Below, piece after piece: positions 45,300 to 57,867 of a stretch of 64,000 nucleotides of DNA; positions within the stretch are counted from its first letter, which is position 1; each line of letters starts with the position of its first letter. Source of the stretch: Taenia hydatigena. Taxonomy: Eukaryota; Platyhelminthes; Cestoda; Cyclophyllidea; Taeniidae. The DNA lies in NCBI GenBank assembly GCA_036345935.2, contig JADWOT020001844.1, positions 1-64,000 of the forward strand, read 5' to 3'. A program made the translations under genes and the position numbers. The notes below the pieces were generated by a model that saw nothing but the letters and a program-made list of their open reading frames with translations, had not been told where the DNA came from and searched no databases.

Positions 45300-45375
45300 A
45301 GCACCTAGGTTGACACAGATAATTAATAGTGCACGAATACGCACCCTCAGACAATTGAGCATCGGACTAATCAGA
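45300..45375 (-). pseudogene. Decayed FN3 exon fragment
   Basis: The reverse complement matches the 3' part of the FN3 half-domain exon and its following intron at 16400-16470. Shared blocks are ATTATCTGTGTCAACCTAGG (with small changes) and the CAATTG..GAG..GTGCG block around the donor. The frame is not maintained. Confidence 0.4.
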
Positions 45376-46169
45376 ATTGATCCAAATTGTAAACCATATG
45401 CATGCCTCGTTCTATAGATGCTTTCAACATGGGTGAATAGTGGAATTCTTTTCGCTTCCTTTTAGTCCGAAATCGACCAGAAATGGAACTCAGCATTCTG
45501 CCTCCTTTTTCGCTTCCTTGAAGTAGTTCCTGTTTAAACATCAAGCAATTTTGGCGCGGCTGAGATGCAAGGAGCTCGCTTTGGAAGAAAGCTGCCATAA
45601 AACAAATATATGTAATTTTGATTCAGGATTGGTCACTATCAAGACGTAGCGTGATGATTCCACATCGACAAAGGTACAAATCTTTGTTTGTTTTTATTTA
45701 TATTGATACAAAATTGCTCAAGTTTGAAAATCAGTAGGTGGTTTTCTTCTGCGAGAAGTTGTAGCAGTTCTCGCTTTAAAATCGAACAACGTAGGTGTGG
45801 CTGATGTGTAGAGTGTTTGTTATGGCAAGGAAAACTAAGACACAACGGGTTTAAGGACGCGCCCTCTTCTATCCATTTTATTCAGGAGTTGCCAAGAATT
45901 AAGATCTAGCAGCTCATTTCCTTCCATAAATTCCTGCAGTATTTCTCGTGACCAAATTGCAAATCCTCTATTTTGGCAAAGAAAGCCAAAACATCCTCCC
46001 CACGACGGATTAACCCTTCGGCTCTTCCCTGTTTTCGCACTAGCTGAGACCAATTTTGGCACTTGCCGGTCTTTTAGGTGGAGTCGATGTGTGAGGTAGA
46101 GATTAAGGATGTATGCATGGCCAGCTTTGAGGCCATCCTCGAGTCGACCAGCATGGCCGCTTTTAGGAT

Positions 46170-46309
46170 CTAAGTGATGATGGATGCTCTCAGGCGACGT
46201 GTCATGAATGCCGAGAAGGTCACAGCTGCAATAGTTACCACCACAGTGGCTGACAATGGCAGCGGTAGGATAAACGAGACCAAAAATTGGAAAGCCCACA
46301 AGTATCCGG
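46170..46309 (-). pseudogene. Possible membrane-anchor exon relic
   Basis: On minus, one frame reads GYLWAFQFLVSFILPLPLSA, then TVVVTIAAVTFSAFMTRRLR, and ends at TAG 46170. A long hydrophobic run followed by three basic residues looks like a single transmembrane helix with a stop-transfer signal, as in FN3-bearing surface proteins. A 21-base near-identical block (TTTTGGC-AAGAAAGCCAAAA) at 45971 also occurs near the FN3 exon at 16243. This hints that both derive from one gene family. A different frame of the same DNA is open for 154 codons but reads as low-quality protein. Confidence 0.25.
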
Positions 46310-46529
46310 AACTTAAATCCACCACATTTGACCTAAAGACAGGGTTGACGAAGGGTGCAGAGTCAATTGCGGATTTGATGAAGTAAAATTGCCGGTTGAA
46401 GAGGATTGCGATAGGGCGTCAGGGGCACGCAAGAAGATTCCTAGAAAGGTTACAGGGGTTAAGACAGCAGATTCTGGCAAAAAAATGCAAAGATTAGTAG
46501 AGTGCAGATGTTGGCTCTTTTTGACCATA

Positions 46530-49500
46530 TAAAGACTGCTTTAGCTGCTCGAGGAGGCGCTGAGCCATTGCGAGTTTTTACCTAACTAGGGCTCCATCTG
46601 TGTGCCATCTCACGCAGGCATCCCTGGTCTTCATCTAAGCATCCATTTATTCAGGACTCATAGCTTACCTCCCTCGAAACCATGAATCCATTTACTCGTC
46701 CAGTAATGCCTATACTGTACATTCGTGCCATCTGTTTGCTCGTTCATCGCCATCATCTCCAATTACTCATTTATTTAGGATATATTCCCCTTTAACACCA
46801 CACCTGACATCGCACGTCTGCTTGAAGCTGTTTTCTTCACCTGGCGGAAAGGCTTTTCAAATCTGGTAAAAAGGTTGTTATATCCAAAAGAGGGAAGAAA
46901 GGAAGTGAAGTCAATGTTGAAGCAGGTCCTAGGATAAAAGATGATGCCTCTTTAGTGGCGAGTCGTCGAGGAGTAAAGAGAAGTCAGGTCCTCTAATGCC
47001 AATGGTATTGTAAAAGGTGACGTTGATAGGAGGAGTGTTAATTTATCCATGGATGATGCTACAATCCCGCTAAAATCTGGTTCTGCTGTCTTAACACGCG
47101 CTTCCCTCGAACATAGACACTCAAACAGCCAATAGGTTTGTTAGAACGAAGTCTGCAGCCAGCGTCAACGAAGTGAGTGCATTGTTGACGAAAGCCGAGT
47201 CAAAGGAGCGCGAACTCTCCACCACTATGAACTCTGACCGTATTGTGTCTGCAGAAACGGAAAGTAATGTAGGATCGTACGGATTACGCAAAAGCTCTTA
47301 AAATGGCTCGTCACTGGGTTGTTTTAGCCCACTGATTAGTGAAAATCTGGAAGCCTTTTCTCAGCCTACATCGTCTTTTATTTCTCTTCCCCTCATTTCC
47401 ATCGAGGTGTTTAATCTATTTCCTTTGACCATGTACTTTTCGAGAAGAACACTGATCTCCAATATGGTATGAGATGCAACGTAGTTTTCTCACCTTCTAT
47501 GTCAAACCACGACCGCATGCACAAATGCTTCTTTTTCTTGTGGTATCAGTAACAGAAGAAACTCAGATACACCTTCCTTTATCTCTGCAGGCATGGCAAA
47601 TGACGGCCATTCATCTATTATCACCACTTGGCCTCCATACCTGATTTCATTTTCCATCCTGCTTCTTTTTTACTGCTCTCCTTTTAGACGTGACGGTCAC
47701 GCAACGATGGGCGAAGAGGGAGTAGATAGAAGGTCTACTGCCTTCATTTCTCTTTGAGCCACGTGCTTTTATACCTTGTGATTTTCGTGTGCTTCTATCC
47801 CTCTGTACAAGTGTGTGCGTGCCTGCGCATGTGCCTAGACCTTTAGCACGTAGCTAAACCTATTGCTTGTGCCTCATTGCAGCTTTTCACAGTTTTATGA
47901 GTGAATGGAAGAGGATGTAAGAACTTATGCATTTTTTGTGAAGGTTGTCGATTTTGATCCTAGGATTTGTGGTTATTTTTGCTATGGGTTCTGGCACCTG
48001 ATTGGATTTTCTTTGCATGCGTTTACTTCTAGCTACGCTTACATTTACAAATGTTCCTAATTCTCACAGCAACTTCAACCCATTTTTGCTGGGCTGATTT
48101 TGACTTGTAATGAAACAGGCCTCACGTCAACTTGGCCGTTCCACTACAGATGGGTTAGCAAGTGGCTAAAAAGAAGGATTCAATGGAGCACCTTTGAGTG
48201 GACGAGGTCGAGTGCTCCAAAAAATAACTAAAGCATTGCTCTTCTAAGTTAAACACTTTCGGAGAGCTGGCTTACTGTCCATCAGCTCCACGTATCAAAG
48301 AGCTCAGGACATATTTGTAGTTAACCTTCTTCTGTAGCCCTAAACATCAAATGTGGCATGACAGTGCCATCGGGAGTGGGTTGTGTGATACCATTACCTG
48401 CTCGGGGAGTGACGAACCATCCGTATGATTGCTAAGCTTTCGCTGTGTGCTATAAAGTCGTAATGTGAAAAATTCTTCATTGAGGGAAGAATCTGTTGGA
48501 GACCAAAAAATTCATTCACTGTGGGCACCTGTGACGAGCGCCTGACGAAAGTATGAGTGAAGACTATAACAAGGTGAAAGTAATGGTAAGCCGAACAAAG
48601 ATATTTAAATCAAGTGGATGGTAAATTTGTCCATGTACATTCTATTAAAGTTGAGTATGGATGCGCAATGTATGAAGTTGGGCTGGCAAAGCGTAATCAC
48701 TGTAGCTTGAGGCGTGATTGAGTGTAACAGAAATCGCATCTGTCAGGGCACACTGGACGAACTTAGGAATGGGCAGAGTTGATGCTGGCGGTGTACTTAC
48801 TGCACACTCGAGTGATATGATCATTTTCAACTTTGGTGTGTTCTTTCTGAGCCTTCGTGGAAGAAGGGTGCAAGTTGGCACGCAGATCACTAGGAAGTTG
48901 GTCCAGTCATGGCCCACTGACCCCTCGATTCATCTTTTGATCAGCCACAATGCTTTCATGTTTGACCGTTACGCTCATGGCACAGCGATATTTTCCGCAC
49001 ACTGCATTGTGGTTTAAAATGTGTGCTGAACAAAGATATGGGGCCTCGCCACTCCAACAGCTAAAGTAAGTGTTTTACCAAAAAGTCATTGACGTCTTAT
49101 TCAGTAGACCCTACAGTTAAGATGCCGTTGTCGAATCGCATTGTTCAACGGTCATACCGTATAAAAATGTTCGATTCATTCAGAAGGCAGCAAACAATCT
49201 TACGCTACGAAGTGATGGTGCGGAGTACTTGGCAAGTCTTCATGAAGTCAAGCCTACATTAGTGCATTTGAGTCTTCTTCATAATTGTCATTTGTTATGT
49301 ATAAATGAACTCATTCAAACTGGAACCCGTTTGGGTGGTGGTCTTTCCATAGATAAACTAAAAATGCAAAGTAGACTGGGAATGATAGTGCCAAAACTGC
49401 ATCGAAGCGAAGGAACAACAGTCACCTAAGTAGCCATGGAGCGACCGGCTACCCACGTAGGCGCTAAAGAACAAGATCAAGGAGCTAAATGAGTAGATAT

Positions 49501-50300
49501 TGAAAGTGTAAAGATGTGGACGAACTGATCCATTAAAAAGTGGATGATGGATGGATGTGTAGGTTGGTAAACGGGATACTTGATGATTGATCTGTGATTC
49601 GGTTTACTCACTGGAATTTCGGTTAATCAAATAAATTCGGTACATTTGTTTAGTGTTTCACTTAAACGTTGGCCCAAGGGAAACCTACGAAAAAGAAAGC
49701 ATTCAAGTAGCGGAAAATGAATAACTGTGGATGACTAGGATGTAAGAAGAAGGCACTTTAGTCAGTTAAATGAATAGCTACTAAGGGGAGGTGAAAGCAC
49801 CAGTTTTATGTTGATAGATTACTCAAGTTGCTAGCATTTGTGTCGGTTGATGTGGCTTGTTTGAGTCGAACAGATGCAACAATGAGGTGGTAACCAATTT
49901 GTCAGTGCCTTCGGAGGCTAGGCTGCAAGTGCATATGTAAAAAAAATGCAAGAATTTGTCATGTGGTTGACTGCTTGAATTCTGCCGTTGAAAAGAAGAA
50001 AACTGGCATTTTATTGTTCTCTTACGGTGACAAAGCTCTTACACAACACCTGGTTCGTAAGTGTGGAACCCAAATCACACCCGACTGTCCTGCTTGAATC
50101 GACTTCCTCTTGATGGCAAATAATTTAAAGCCAAAGCTCTTTGTGCTCTAGCGAAGTGTCGAGGTGAGTGCAACGCCTCGAGAATCTCCATAAAACAAAG
50201 GGTAAGGGACGCATTGCTAAAATGCAGAGAAGCTCAAGATGGGAGGGTCTAACAGCACGTCATAGAGGTTCATTCCGCCAAAGTGCTTAACGTTGGAATT
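46530..50300. other. No supported gene
   Basis: Central part between the arms of the old inverted duplication. Frames are short, and pyrimidine-rich words (CATCCATTTACTC type) recur near 46.6-46.8 kb. Nothing recognisable was found. Confidence 0.45.
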
Positions 50301-52955
50301 GCTTGTGAAAAGACCTCAACAAGGCCGCAAATCCAAATCTAATCAATGAAAGGAAGCAATCTAACTATTCACATGCCATCAGTGATCGGTATGTCACTAT
50401 TGCAATCCTGTTGAAGCAATGGTCAATCGTGGGTCTCTCCATCTTTCACTTGATCATACGTCGTAGCCACCCGTTGTTATTGGTGCGCAGCCAGCAAATG
50501 CCCATTCCAGTAAGTATGGTTCCTTTATTGTGGCCCGTGTAAAGGCGTATGAAACGGGGATATTAGCTGTTAATTACAAGAGCATCCTGAGCCTGTATTT
50601 TTACAAATGACCTGCCATTGCACAACTCTCATTGGAGAGAAGTGGCTATTTATAATGTGGAATTAGTTTAGCATGAGGAAGAGAATGGAGTGGCATGGAG
50701 TTCCTTTGATAGCATGTCGATCGCCTCTCAAATGCCTCACCTCTGCTTTAATGCCTCAAGACATTTGCTGCTGAGGAGTTAAAGACACGTTTACGATCCA
50801 GCCAAATGGAGTACGTAGGAATGACTACGAACTGGAACCATCACTACTTGTTCCAATTTGGCAACCACCTAGTCGCACAGCTACTCAAGTAATACAGTAA
50901 GGAGGTTAAGACGCCAATGTTCATTGAAAAAAGGCCATCTTTCTAGCATCCTCTGTCATTCCCTACCTCCCTCTCTGTCTCCCTCACCCTCCTTCTGTCG
51001 CTCATTTCTGTGGTTTTGGTATGCAGGTAAATGTGCGCGAAGTGCGACTAATGTCTACCCATAAACGATAAAATGTGACCAAAGCATAAGTTGGCAGTCT
51101 ATGCCACCTTGCGTGATCTAGCTCAGGCTTTTCTGCCTTTGTCATCTCGATCCACACCTTCCACCAAATTCGGACACAATCATTTGCTGGCTGGTCTTCT
51201 TTCCAAAACACATCTATTCACGCAGCACAACTTAATTCAAATGGAAGCATTTAACTCGATCAAATAAAATTTCATTCATTAACAACCAACTACGAACTGA
51301 CGTAATTTGGTTGGGCATGGCGACAAGAATGGCTTTGCATGCCGATGACCTCATTCCGCCTTCCTGTCCAGTTGTCACCAGACTTCGATGAGGAGGGGGG
51401 GAAAGGGGGTAGAGCTTAACGCCGATTATCGTGTTCTCAGATGTATTATTAGCCTCGTGTGCCAGATTCTATGTTAATTATGTGAGTTCTGGATTAACGT
51501 GTTTGATTTTTGATCACACAGTTAGATCTCCACCCCTTGAGATCATGCAGCACATGGAGGGACACGCATTGCGGTCTATGTCCATCGAATAACACAGACA
51601 CATCTACCTGTTGTGGGTATTTTCTCATGTATATCATCAAAAAACTTGGCACCGAATTCACCGGTCAGGTAGGTCAACGCCTACAATGTCGTTATTTTTG
51701 CGTACTCTTCTTCACTAAAATGTTGTATTTGTTGTTGCGATTCGCATGACTCTGGCCGCTTGCCATAACCTCGGAGGTATCCGATTCTGCATGCTACAGG
51801 GTGGCAATGCCGCAGACAGACCTCATTTCGAACGTTTGAGCATGCAGAAGTCTCAGAATGGATAGTTTGATAACTGGCTGTAAAAATCGCCATCTTTGCT
51901 CAGGCCTCGAGTTTGGTCATAGATGATCGCTAAGTGCTGTAGACGACTAATCAGGCTAAAGTCGTGGATACCGTTGTGCTAACATGAATACAAGTCGTGC
52001 GACGATTAGCTGTCACCCCCCATGAGTCAGACTCATGTCAAACGATTGAGCATGACATGACCTCGTCGAGAGTTGTTGTTTTGTCACGATTGACGTGTGG
52101 GAGCTCTATCTACAGCACTGAGTGGAATCCTTCCTTACCGGACACTGTTTCCGTAAGCAGTACGAAGAGGAGTTGAATGCAAAGTAGTGGCGAGAGATGC
52201 TTTCACACCCACATTGGCAAATGTCGCATTTCGAAGTAACTCTCTTTCTTTATCCTTTTACGATAGTATTAAAGAGCTTGCATTTCATTCAACTTTGCTC
52301 CTTGCCTTCTCCTTTTCCCTACCTAATATTTTATCCTTCCTCTATTCTACGCCTCTCATCTGGAAAAACACACTCCATTACCTAATTTTGGCAGAAGGTA
52401 TCTCTCTTTCTGAAGATCAAGTTGGAACTTGGGGTTGGTTTCAGGGCTCGGTGGTAGGGTGTCAGGAGTACCAACTGGGGAGGTTAATGTGAGTTCTAGG
52501 ATGGGTTTCGGTATACATTTGCACTAATAAAAATAGATTTTTAAACCTTCTTGCCCTCCTTGTCTCAATGTCGCAAAAGGGCGATTCGATTTGAGTTCAT
52601 ATTTTAACAAAAAATTTGTTTACCCGTTCAAGCGACAGGTTGATTGATTTACATCTTTCCATCTCATTCATCAATGCGCACAGTTGCTGGTGACCCACTC
52701 ATCAAACTTTACTCGTTTCGGCTTCTAGGCGGCTTTATTAAGAGGACAGAAGGAAGTACAACTTACAGTCAGACGATGAGACGAGAGTAGGTAGATCCTA
52801 AGTAAAAGCAAATTAAGCGTCAAAATACAGAGTCCCTAGAACAAAATTTTAGAAAATCGCGCAATCCATCCCCCTTCAAAACAATCGACACGACTAAAGA
52901 CTTACATATCCTATTGGTCAAACCCGCATTAGAGATTTTATTGACTCCCGTAGTC

Positions 52956-52963
52956 TATAAATA
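52956..52963 (+). promoter_or_regulatory. TATA box of the homeobox gene
   Basis: TATAAATA lies 58 bases before the ATG at 53014. A likely start site follows about 30 bases downstream (near 52986). The box and its position are conserved in the diverged inverted copy at 43757, which supports function. Confidence 0.65.
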
Positions 52964-53013
52964 TGGCAAGTAATTAAGTCAAGAGCGCAGATTTGCATGA
53001 TCACGAGTTCATA

Positions 53014-54790
53014 ATGTCCAACTCTACAGACAGAAGCATTTTGGACCACCTCAGTCCAGAACAAATCCAAATTCTGGCAACACTGCTGGCAAATGGTATT
53101 GTCTATCAAGTTATTTTACCACTCTTTATTTTTTCCTTTGTTTGCATACCTTCGTATATCTAGCTTTTGTGCCGTCCATTGGTCACCATAAGTTGAAGCT
53201 GGATTCATTTGTTGTCCCTTGCAGCTGCCCATTTCCACAGCCACAGTGGCATACCTGGCGCACTTACTGTAGATAAAGCTCTACATCATTTTTCTCAATT
53301 TCACATCGGTCAGAGCTGACATAGGAAAGCTTTTGTACAATATTTTTCATCGGTGCCATTACTATTTTCAACCATCGCAAAGACGTCCCAACGATCACGC
53401 AGAGTTAAGGTCAATCAGGACCCAATTTCATGCACAAAATAGCACACTCGATATGAATAAACCCCTGACTTAATTGAAGTGGAGCTAACATTTAGTTATA
53501 TTCGGAAGTTCGTGTTCTCATCCCAGTCGTTTTGCTTTGACAGGTGAACCAAATACGGAATGTCCACTCGTACCTGGGGGAGAGACAAACTCACGTCCCC
53601 AACAATTAGCCTCATCGACTTCGTTACCAACCTCACAACAGCAAGTGGAACACAAAACACCCTCCACGTCACAAGAGGTGGGAGAGACAGTCTCGAGTCT
53701 GGCCATACCTCCAGCGTTTTCGAGACCCAATTATCCCCTAGTGTGTTTGTCAAAGATCAAAGATAAAGACGAGCGAACCCAGCTGAATTCGCCACCACCA
53801 AAGCGGCTGAAACTTGACGAGGCTACTTCTAACGGATCGGATATCTTAGGAGCAATGTCTGCATTTCCCCTACGCAGTCCGCAGCCTACCAGTCCTCCAA
53901 AGCCTGTATTACCACAGACGTCCCGCATCGACCAACCTCAAGCTACCGCCTTGTTACTAAGCATCTCAACATTGATCACACTACTAATTGACATCTTGTC
54001 AAAGCTGAGTCAACAGCTGCTACAACCCCAAGTGCAAGGACCGTCCACACCGCCAAGCATGCAACAACACCTTCCGACAAACGTCTTCTCAATTCCAGAC
54101 TACTCTCTCCTCAAACATCTTGCTGCCACTGCATCTATGCCTGATGCAGCAAACTCCTCTACAACACCAGCCGCGGAACAGCCTCAGGTACGCCAGACAC
54201 TATCTGAGGCACAACGACTTAGTAAACGCAGGGTTCTCTTCACGCCCTTCCAAATTAATGAGATGATGAGGCACTTTAAGGAGAACAACTACATCAGCAG
54301 GAGTGAATGCGAAGATCTGGCGCGGCGCATTAACCTGACGAAAACTCAGGTTGGTCAAGCATTAAGGTGTTAAGTGAACTTGTATAATAGACAACTTTTA
54401 TTGTGTAGTGATTGCCTACGATTCGGTCGACTGTACTCGCCATAGTTTTGACTTTTCTCTTAGGTTAAGACATGGTTCCAAAACCAACGTTACATAACAA
54501 AAAAGGCCGGCGGAAAAATTTTTGGCAATGAGGCACCTGTTGCACAGCCTATGGTTCGTGGCACGGACAGAAGTGCCTCATCAACGGACTCGTACGACAG
54601 TAGCCTCCGTGAAAGCTTAGGAACTACTGAGAGCTCTCCATCACAACGGGAGTCCCAACAGACGGTAGTCCAATCGGAACAAGCCCTTTCAGGAGAAGAT
54701 GGTGATAGGCTGTTGAGGCAAATTCAGCTACTTAGGGCTCTGGCGGAGTGGTTCGAAAATCAGCATGCTACTGATACAGACCAAAATTAG
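53014..54790 (+). CDS. NK-2-like homeobox transcription factor, 3 exons, 404 aa
   Basis: Exons are 53014-53095, 53544-54349 and 54464-54790. All GT/AG sites and phases agree (1, 0), giving 1,215 bases with a TAG stop. Exon 1 encodes a short helical start (ILDHLSPEQIQILATLLAN). Residues 28-250 are rich in Pro, Gln, Ser and Thr with a basic PPPKRLKLDE patch. The homeodomain spans about residues 253-312: KRRVLFTPFQ, helix 2 RSECEDLARRI, then VKTWFQNQRY. RRVLF and Tyr54 mark the NK-2 class. The intron between positions 44 and 45 is a common homeobox intron site. Unusual points are Met16 for Leu, Thr47 and Gln52, so DNA contacts may be changed. The C-terminal tail is Ser/Gln-rich and ends in a short helix (LLRQIQLLRALAEW). 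Compared with the diverged copies it has lost 12 codons in exon 2. It should act in the nucleus as a sequence-specific regulator. The exact orthologue is not assigned. Confidence 0.88.
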
Positions 54791-54984
54791 CATGGTGAAG
54801 ACGAAATTATAAGGAAGTGTGTAGAGTTGGCAAAAACAGTCATTCGCTTTCTCTGTGAAGCGTCTGCAAACTGTCCTTATCTGCCTTTCATGAAGTGGTT
54901 GTGATGATGATGTTTTGCTATTCTAACTTTATGTCCATATGGCATGTCATGATGGCAACCATCTTGTAGGCCTCAATTTTTATA

Positions 54985-54990
54985 AATAAA
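54985..54990 (+). terminator. Polyadenylation signal of the homeobox gene
   Basis: AATAAA lies 195 bases after the TAG stop. A similar AATAAA-rich spot occurs at the matching place of copy C (near 33588). Confidence 0.6.
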
Positions 54991-54999
54991 ACAAAAAAA

Positions 55000-57770
55000 T
55001 AGATATTTTTTGAAACATCCTCTTGGGTTGCTATGCTTGAGGTTGGGAGTCGCTAAAATGAATTGATTCGTAGGCACAGCAAGTCCACCGTTTGAATTCT
55101 AAGTAGAAATAATTTAAACTAACACATTTTAAAGCTGCAGAGTACGTTGAAAATGGCCTTTGGTTGGGAGATGGCGTCTAGAGCAGCTGTTACTACCCAG
55201 TCGATGCGAAGGGTCAATTAGTTATTTTTGACACAAAGACGATCAAACAACTTGACTGTGATTCATTTCCATCTGCTCCACAGCTCAGGTCAAACCTTTA
55301 AAGGTATCAGGTCTGGTGTAGGGCACAGTACAACATCATGCGCAGATGTTTATTTCGATGACCAGGTTGTAGCCAATCAAAGGTCTAATGTTTGACAGGT
55401 TTGCTGTTATCCTCTACTTCTTTTCCTTCTTCTTCTTCTTCTTCTTCTTCCAACAGCGCAATGCGCTGCCCCACTTCCACTGTTCTAGAAGTTAAGGCTT
55501 ACCCAGGTCAAATACATCACATACGGAAGCGAAGATGACGCCCAACCCATCAAAGTGGTCCGAGGTAATGTCTATTAGAGTTAGATCTGTGTTCCACTCC
55601 ACTTTTGGGGTACACAGATGAGTTTGCTTCTAACAAAAACACTCATGACTTGGTGTTAACCAAACTAAACGAAGTTGCAAGAGAAGTAGAGAAAGACCGA
55701 GATAAAACGGAAAATTTCTGCCAAGATGGCAAAGACATGGTCCTTTACAATTCTAGGTTCGTCTTCTCAAAAGGGTAAAACGAATCCAGATGCAGATCGT
55801 AGGACATGTCTTACATGTTCTTAATACCTATGAGGCAAACGCTCTTAAGGTAGCTGGAGTACAAAAGTGGCCTCAATCAATCACCACCATGCAGCATTGC
55901 ATAGTCCCTTTCGTAGAGTTAATCAAGACCACATTGAATAGACAGACGACAGCCCACTCCAACGGATCGCCTCCCATGGGTCAAACACACGTTACCTCAG
56001 GTCAGCGGTCCCAGGGGGAGCAAAAATACAATACATGCTCATTCCCTAACCCAGTACTGTTGTCAAGCTGGATGCAACTCAAGACCCAGTAAAATATTTA
56101 CGAGAGAACAACAATGTGTCATTTCGGTAATTTTTTTGGAACAAACGTGAATGTTAATGGCTCGCGCAATCGTTTCGTGAATGTTTTTACTTTCAGCACC
56201 AACCAATTTACGATGGCTGACTGTGTGCATCGAAAGTGCGGGGGGGTCTCTAAGCCGTTCCGGTGAACTCTAATTCAATGTCTACACAAATAATACACTT
56301 CCTATCTTTGTTTCCTACCATTGTTGTCGTCAGTGTCGCGAAATAGGGTAGTGGGGACGATATCTGCCCGGTGCATTGCAAGCCACTAATTGGGTTAGTA
56401 AAAAAATGAAAAAAGAAATGGAAAATGAACGCACTTGACGTCACACTAGGTTGATGGGTCAGAACCGGCGAAAAGCTTGCATCACTTCCGCTACAACACT
56501 GGTGATTGAGTTATCATGCGGTCGGCAATTGAGGTGCCGTCAGCATAAAGACGCACAGTCAAACCAGCCAATCAAAGAAACGCTGAGGTACAAAAGAACA
56601 GTAGGAAAAAGTCCAGAGCAGTAGTTGTTTCATTCTAAATTCTTCTACCATTTTCGTCGCTCCTACTGACTTTTGTACTATAGTTCCTGGATGAGGAATA
56701 AACCTCTGAGTAGTGCTAGTAAATCCTCTCTCCTTAGCTGCTCTGCACTTCGGCAATGCAGCTTATGTCCTCCGTCTTAAGGAATGTCTTTAGGTGCAAC
56801 ACTTGCTTCAACACTTCTCCGAAGCACGTGCAGCTTTGGCTTTATGTTAATTGTCTTCACAAGGAAGTCACTTGAAGCTAGACAGCCGGGTATGAGTTGG
56901 GTCGCCCCACTTACTACTCTGCTAGTATGTAAAAGCTTTGCCACCTAAGGAGAACATTACACTGCCCATTATTTATTATCAAACGGCCGAATTTAGGCAA
57001 TTAACCACATGGCAGACCCTTGCAGTCATTTACATAGACACTTGAAATCTGGCCTTCGAGAGCACTGCTAAACTAGTCGCCACCCATTGTTGCATTGTTT
57101 CGACTTCTTTGCAGTCCCATTTCACCAAGGCGATACCATATTTGACAAACTGCTTTTCGTCCACCCGCCCCTTCTTTTTCGCACCCCTTTCCATCCACAC
57201 ATTGTGCGAGGCAAGTCATAGGACACTGTGAGGTAATGCAGCATAAAATAATGCATTCATTTTTGTTCCTCAAATGACGCCACTTGCAGCATCAACAAAA
57301 GTGTGGCAAATTCTTATATTGAAGTAGTTTGGTGCACGTAAAGGAGTACAAGAGGGTTTTGCTTAGCTTAGTCCTTGACTGTAACTGCAATGTATTATTA
57401 AGATCAACTTAGACTTACCATATTCAAAGCACTCACTCTCCTCTCAACACAACAGTTGTGCGTTAAACGATTTTAATTTATTGATTCGTTCGCAGCAAAG
57501 TGTAGCTGCTGCACTCATACCACTATCTTGAGGCACTTCTGGCATGGCACAAAGTCATAAGGGAACAAAAGAGGCGCTAGGCGGCTCTAAGTACGGTCAC
57601 AGGGCTATGCCAGAGCAGCAGCACAATTTACATTCGATCCCCATACACCAACAGCTCAGTCTCTGGAACCATAAAGCAGCCTTAGTTTGCTTTGCAAGAC
57701 GGTTCTTTGGCTTGAGGTATGTTATTTTCTTGCTTCTTAAAGAAGGGTACGCTCCATCATCCATGTCACA
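55000..57770. other. No supported gene; one coding-like frame without ATG
   Basis: The frame 55570-55776 (plus) reads KLNEVAREVEKDRDKTENFC and stays open for 69 codons, but it has no start codon or good acceptor. Its first 40 bases match the flank of copy D near 33745, so part of it is duplicated sequence. The frame at 55790-56092 has no support either. Confidence 0.4.
55426..55450. repeat. CTT microsatellite
   Basis: About eight tandem CTT triplets in a pyrimidine-rich context. Confidence 0.9.
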
Positions 57771-57771
57771 G

Positions 57772-57867
57772 GTGATGATGCCTTATCCGAAACGCAGTGG
57801 TGGACCATCTCATCTCACACACCTCGTCCACGTCGATCGACATCCATCGTTTCGGAAAAGATATTAG
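57772..57867 (+). CDS. Weak exon candidate with CRIB-like motif
   Basis: After an acceptor-like ATGTCACAG at 57771, 31 codons run to TAG. They read VMMPYPKRSGGPSHLTHLVH, then VDRHPSFRKRY. The S-x-x-P-(x)n-H-x-x-H-V spacing recalls the CRIB motif by which effectors bind Cdc42/Rac, but the first Ile and the Phe are not in place and the segment is short. Probably a coincidence. Confidence 0.15.
   Translation: MMMPYPKRSGGPSHLTHLVHVDRHPSFRKRY

Larger units (their letters stand above)
50300..54950. repeat. Inverted segmental duplication, right arm (with intact homeobox gene)
   Basis: Partner of 42660-45230 in inverted orientation, with the block pairs listed there. The arm includes the upstream region, TATA box, all three exons and the 3' end of the homeobox gene, so the whole gene was copied with its promoter. 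Confidence 0.8.

Noticed and set aside
45835..46299. 154-codon minus-strand frame, the longest ordinary frame after the homeobox exon
   Set aside because: Its translation is not protein-like, and a different frame of the same DNA gives a better membrane-anchor segment. Its length is within chance for 64 kb on six frames.
57772..57867. CRIB domain call
   Set aside because: Only the H-x-x-H-V part fits. Key Ile and Phe positions are absent, so a Cdc42/Rac effector is not claimed.
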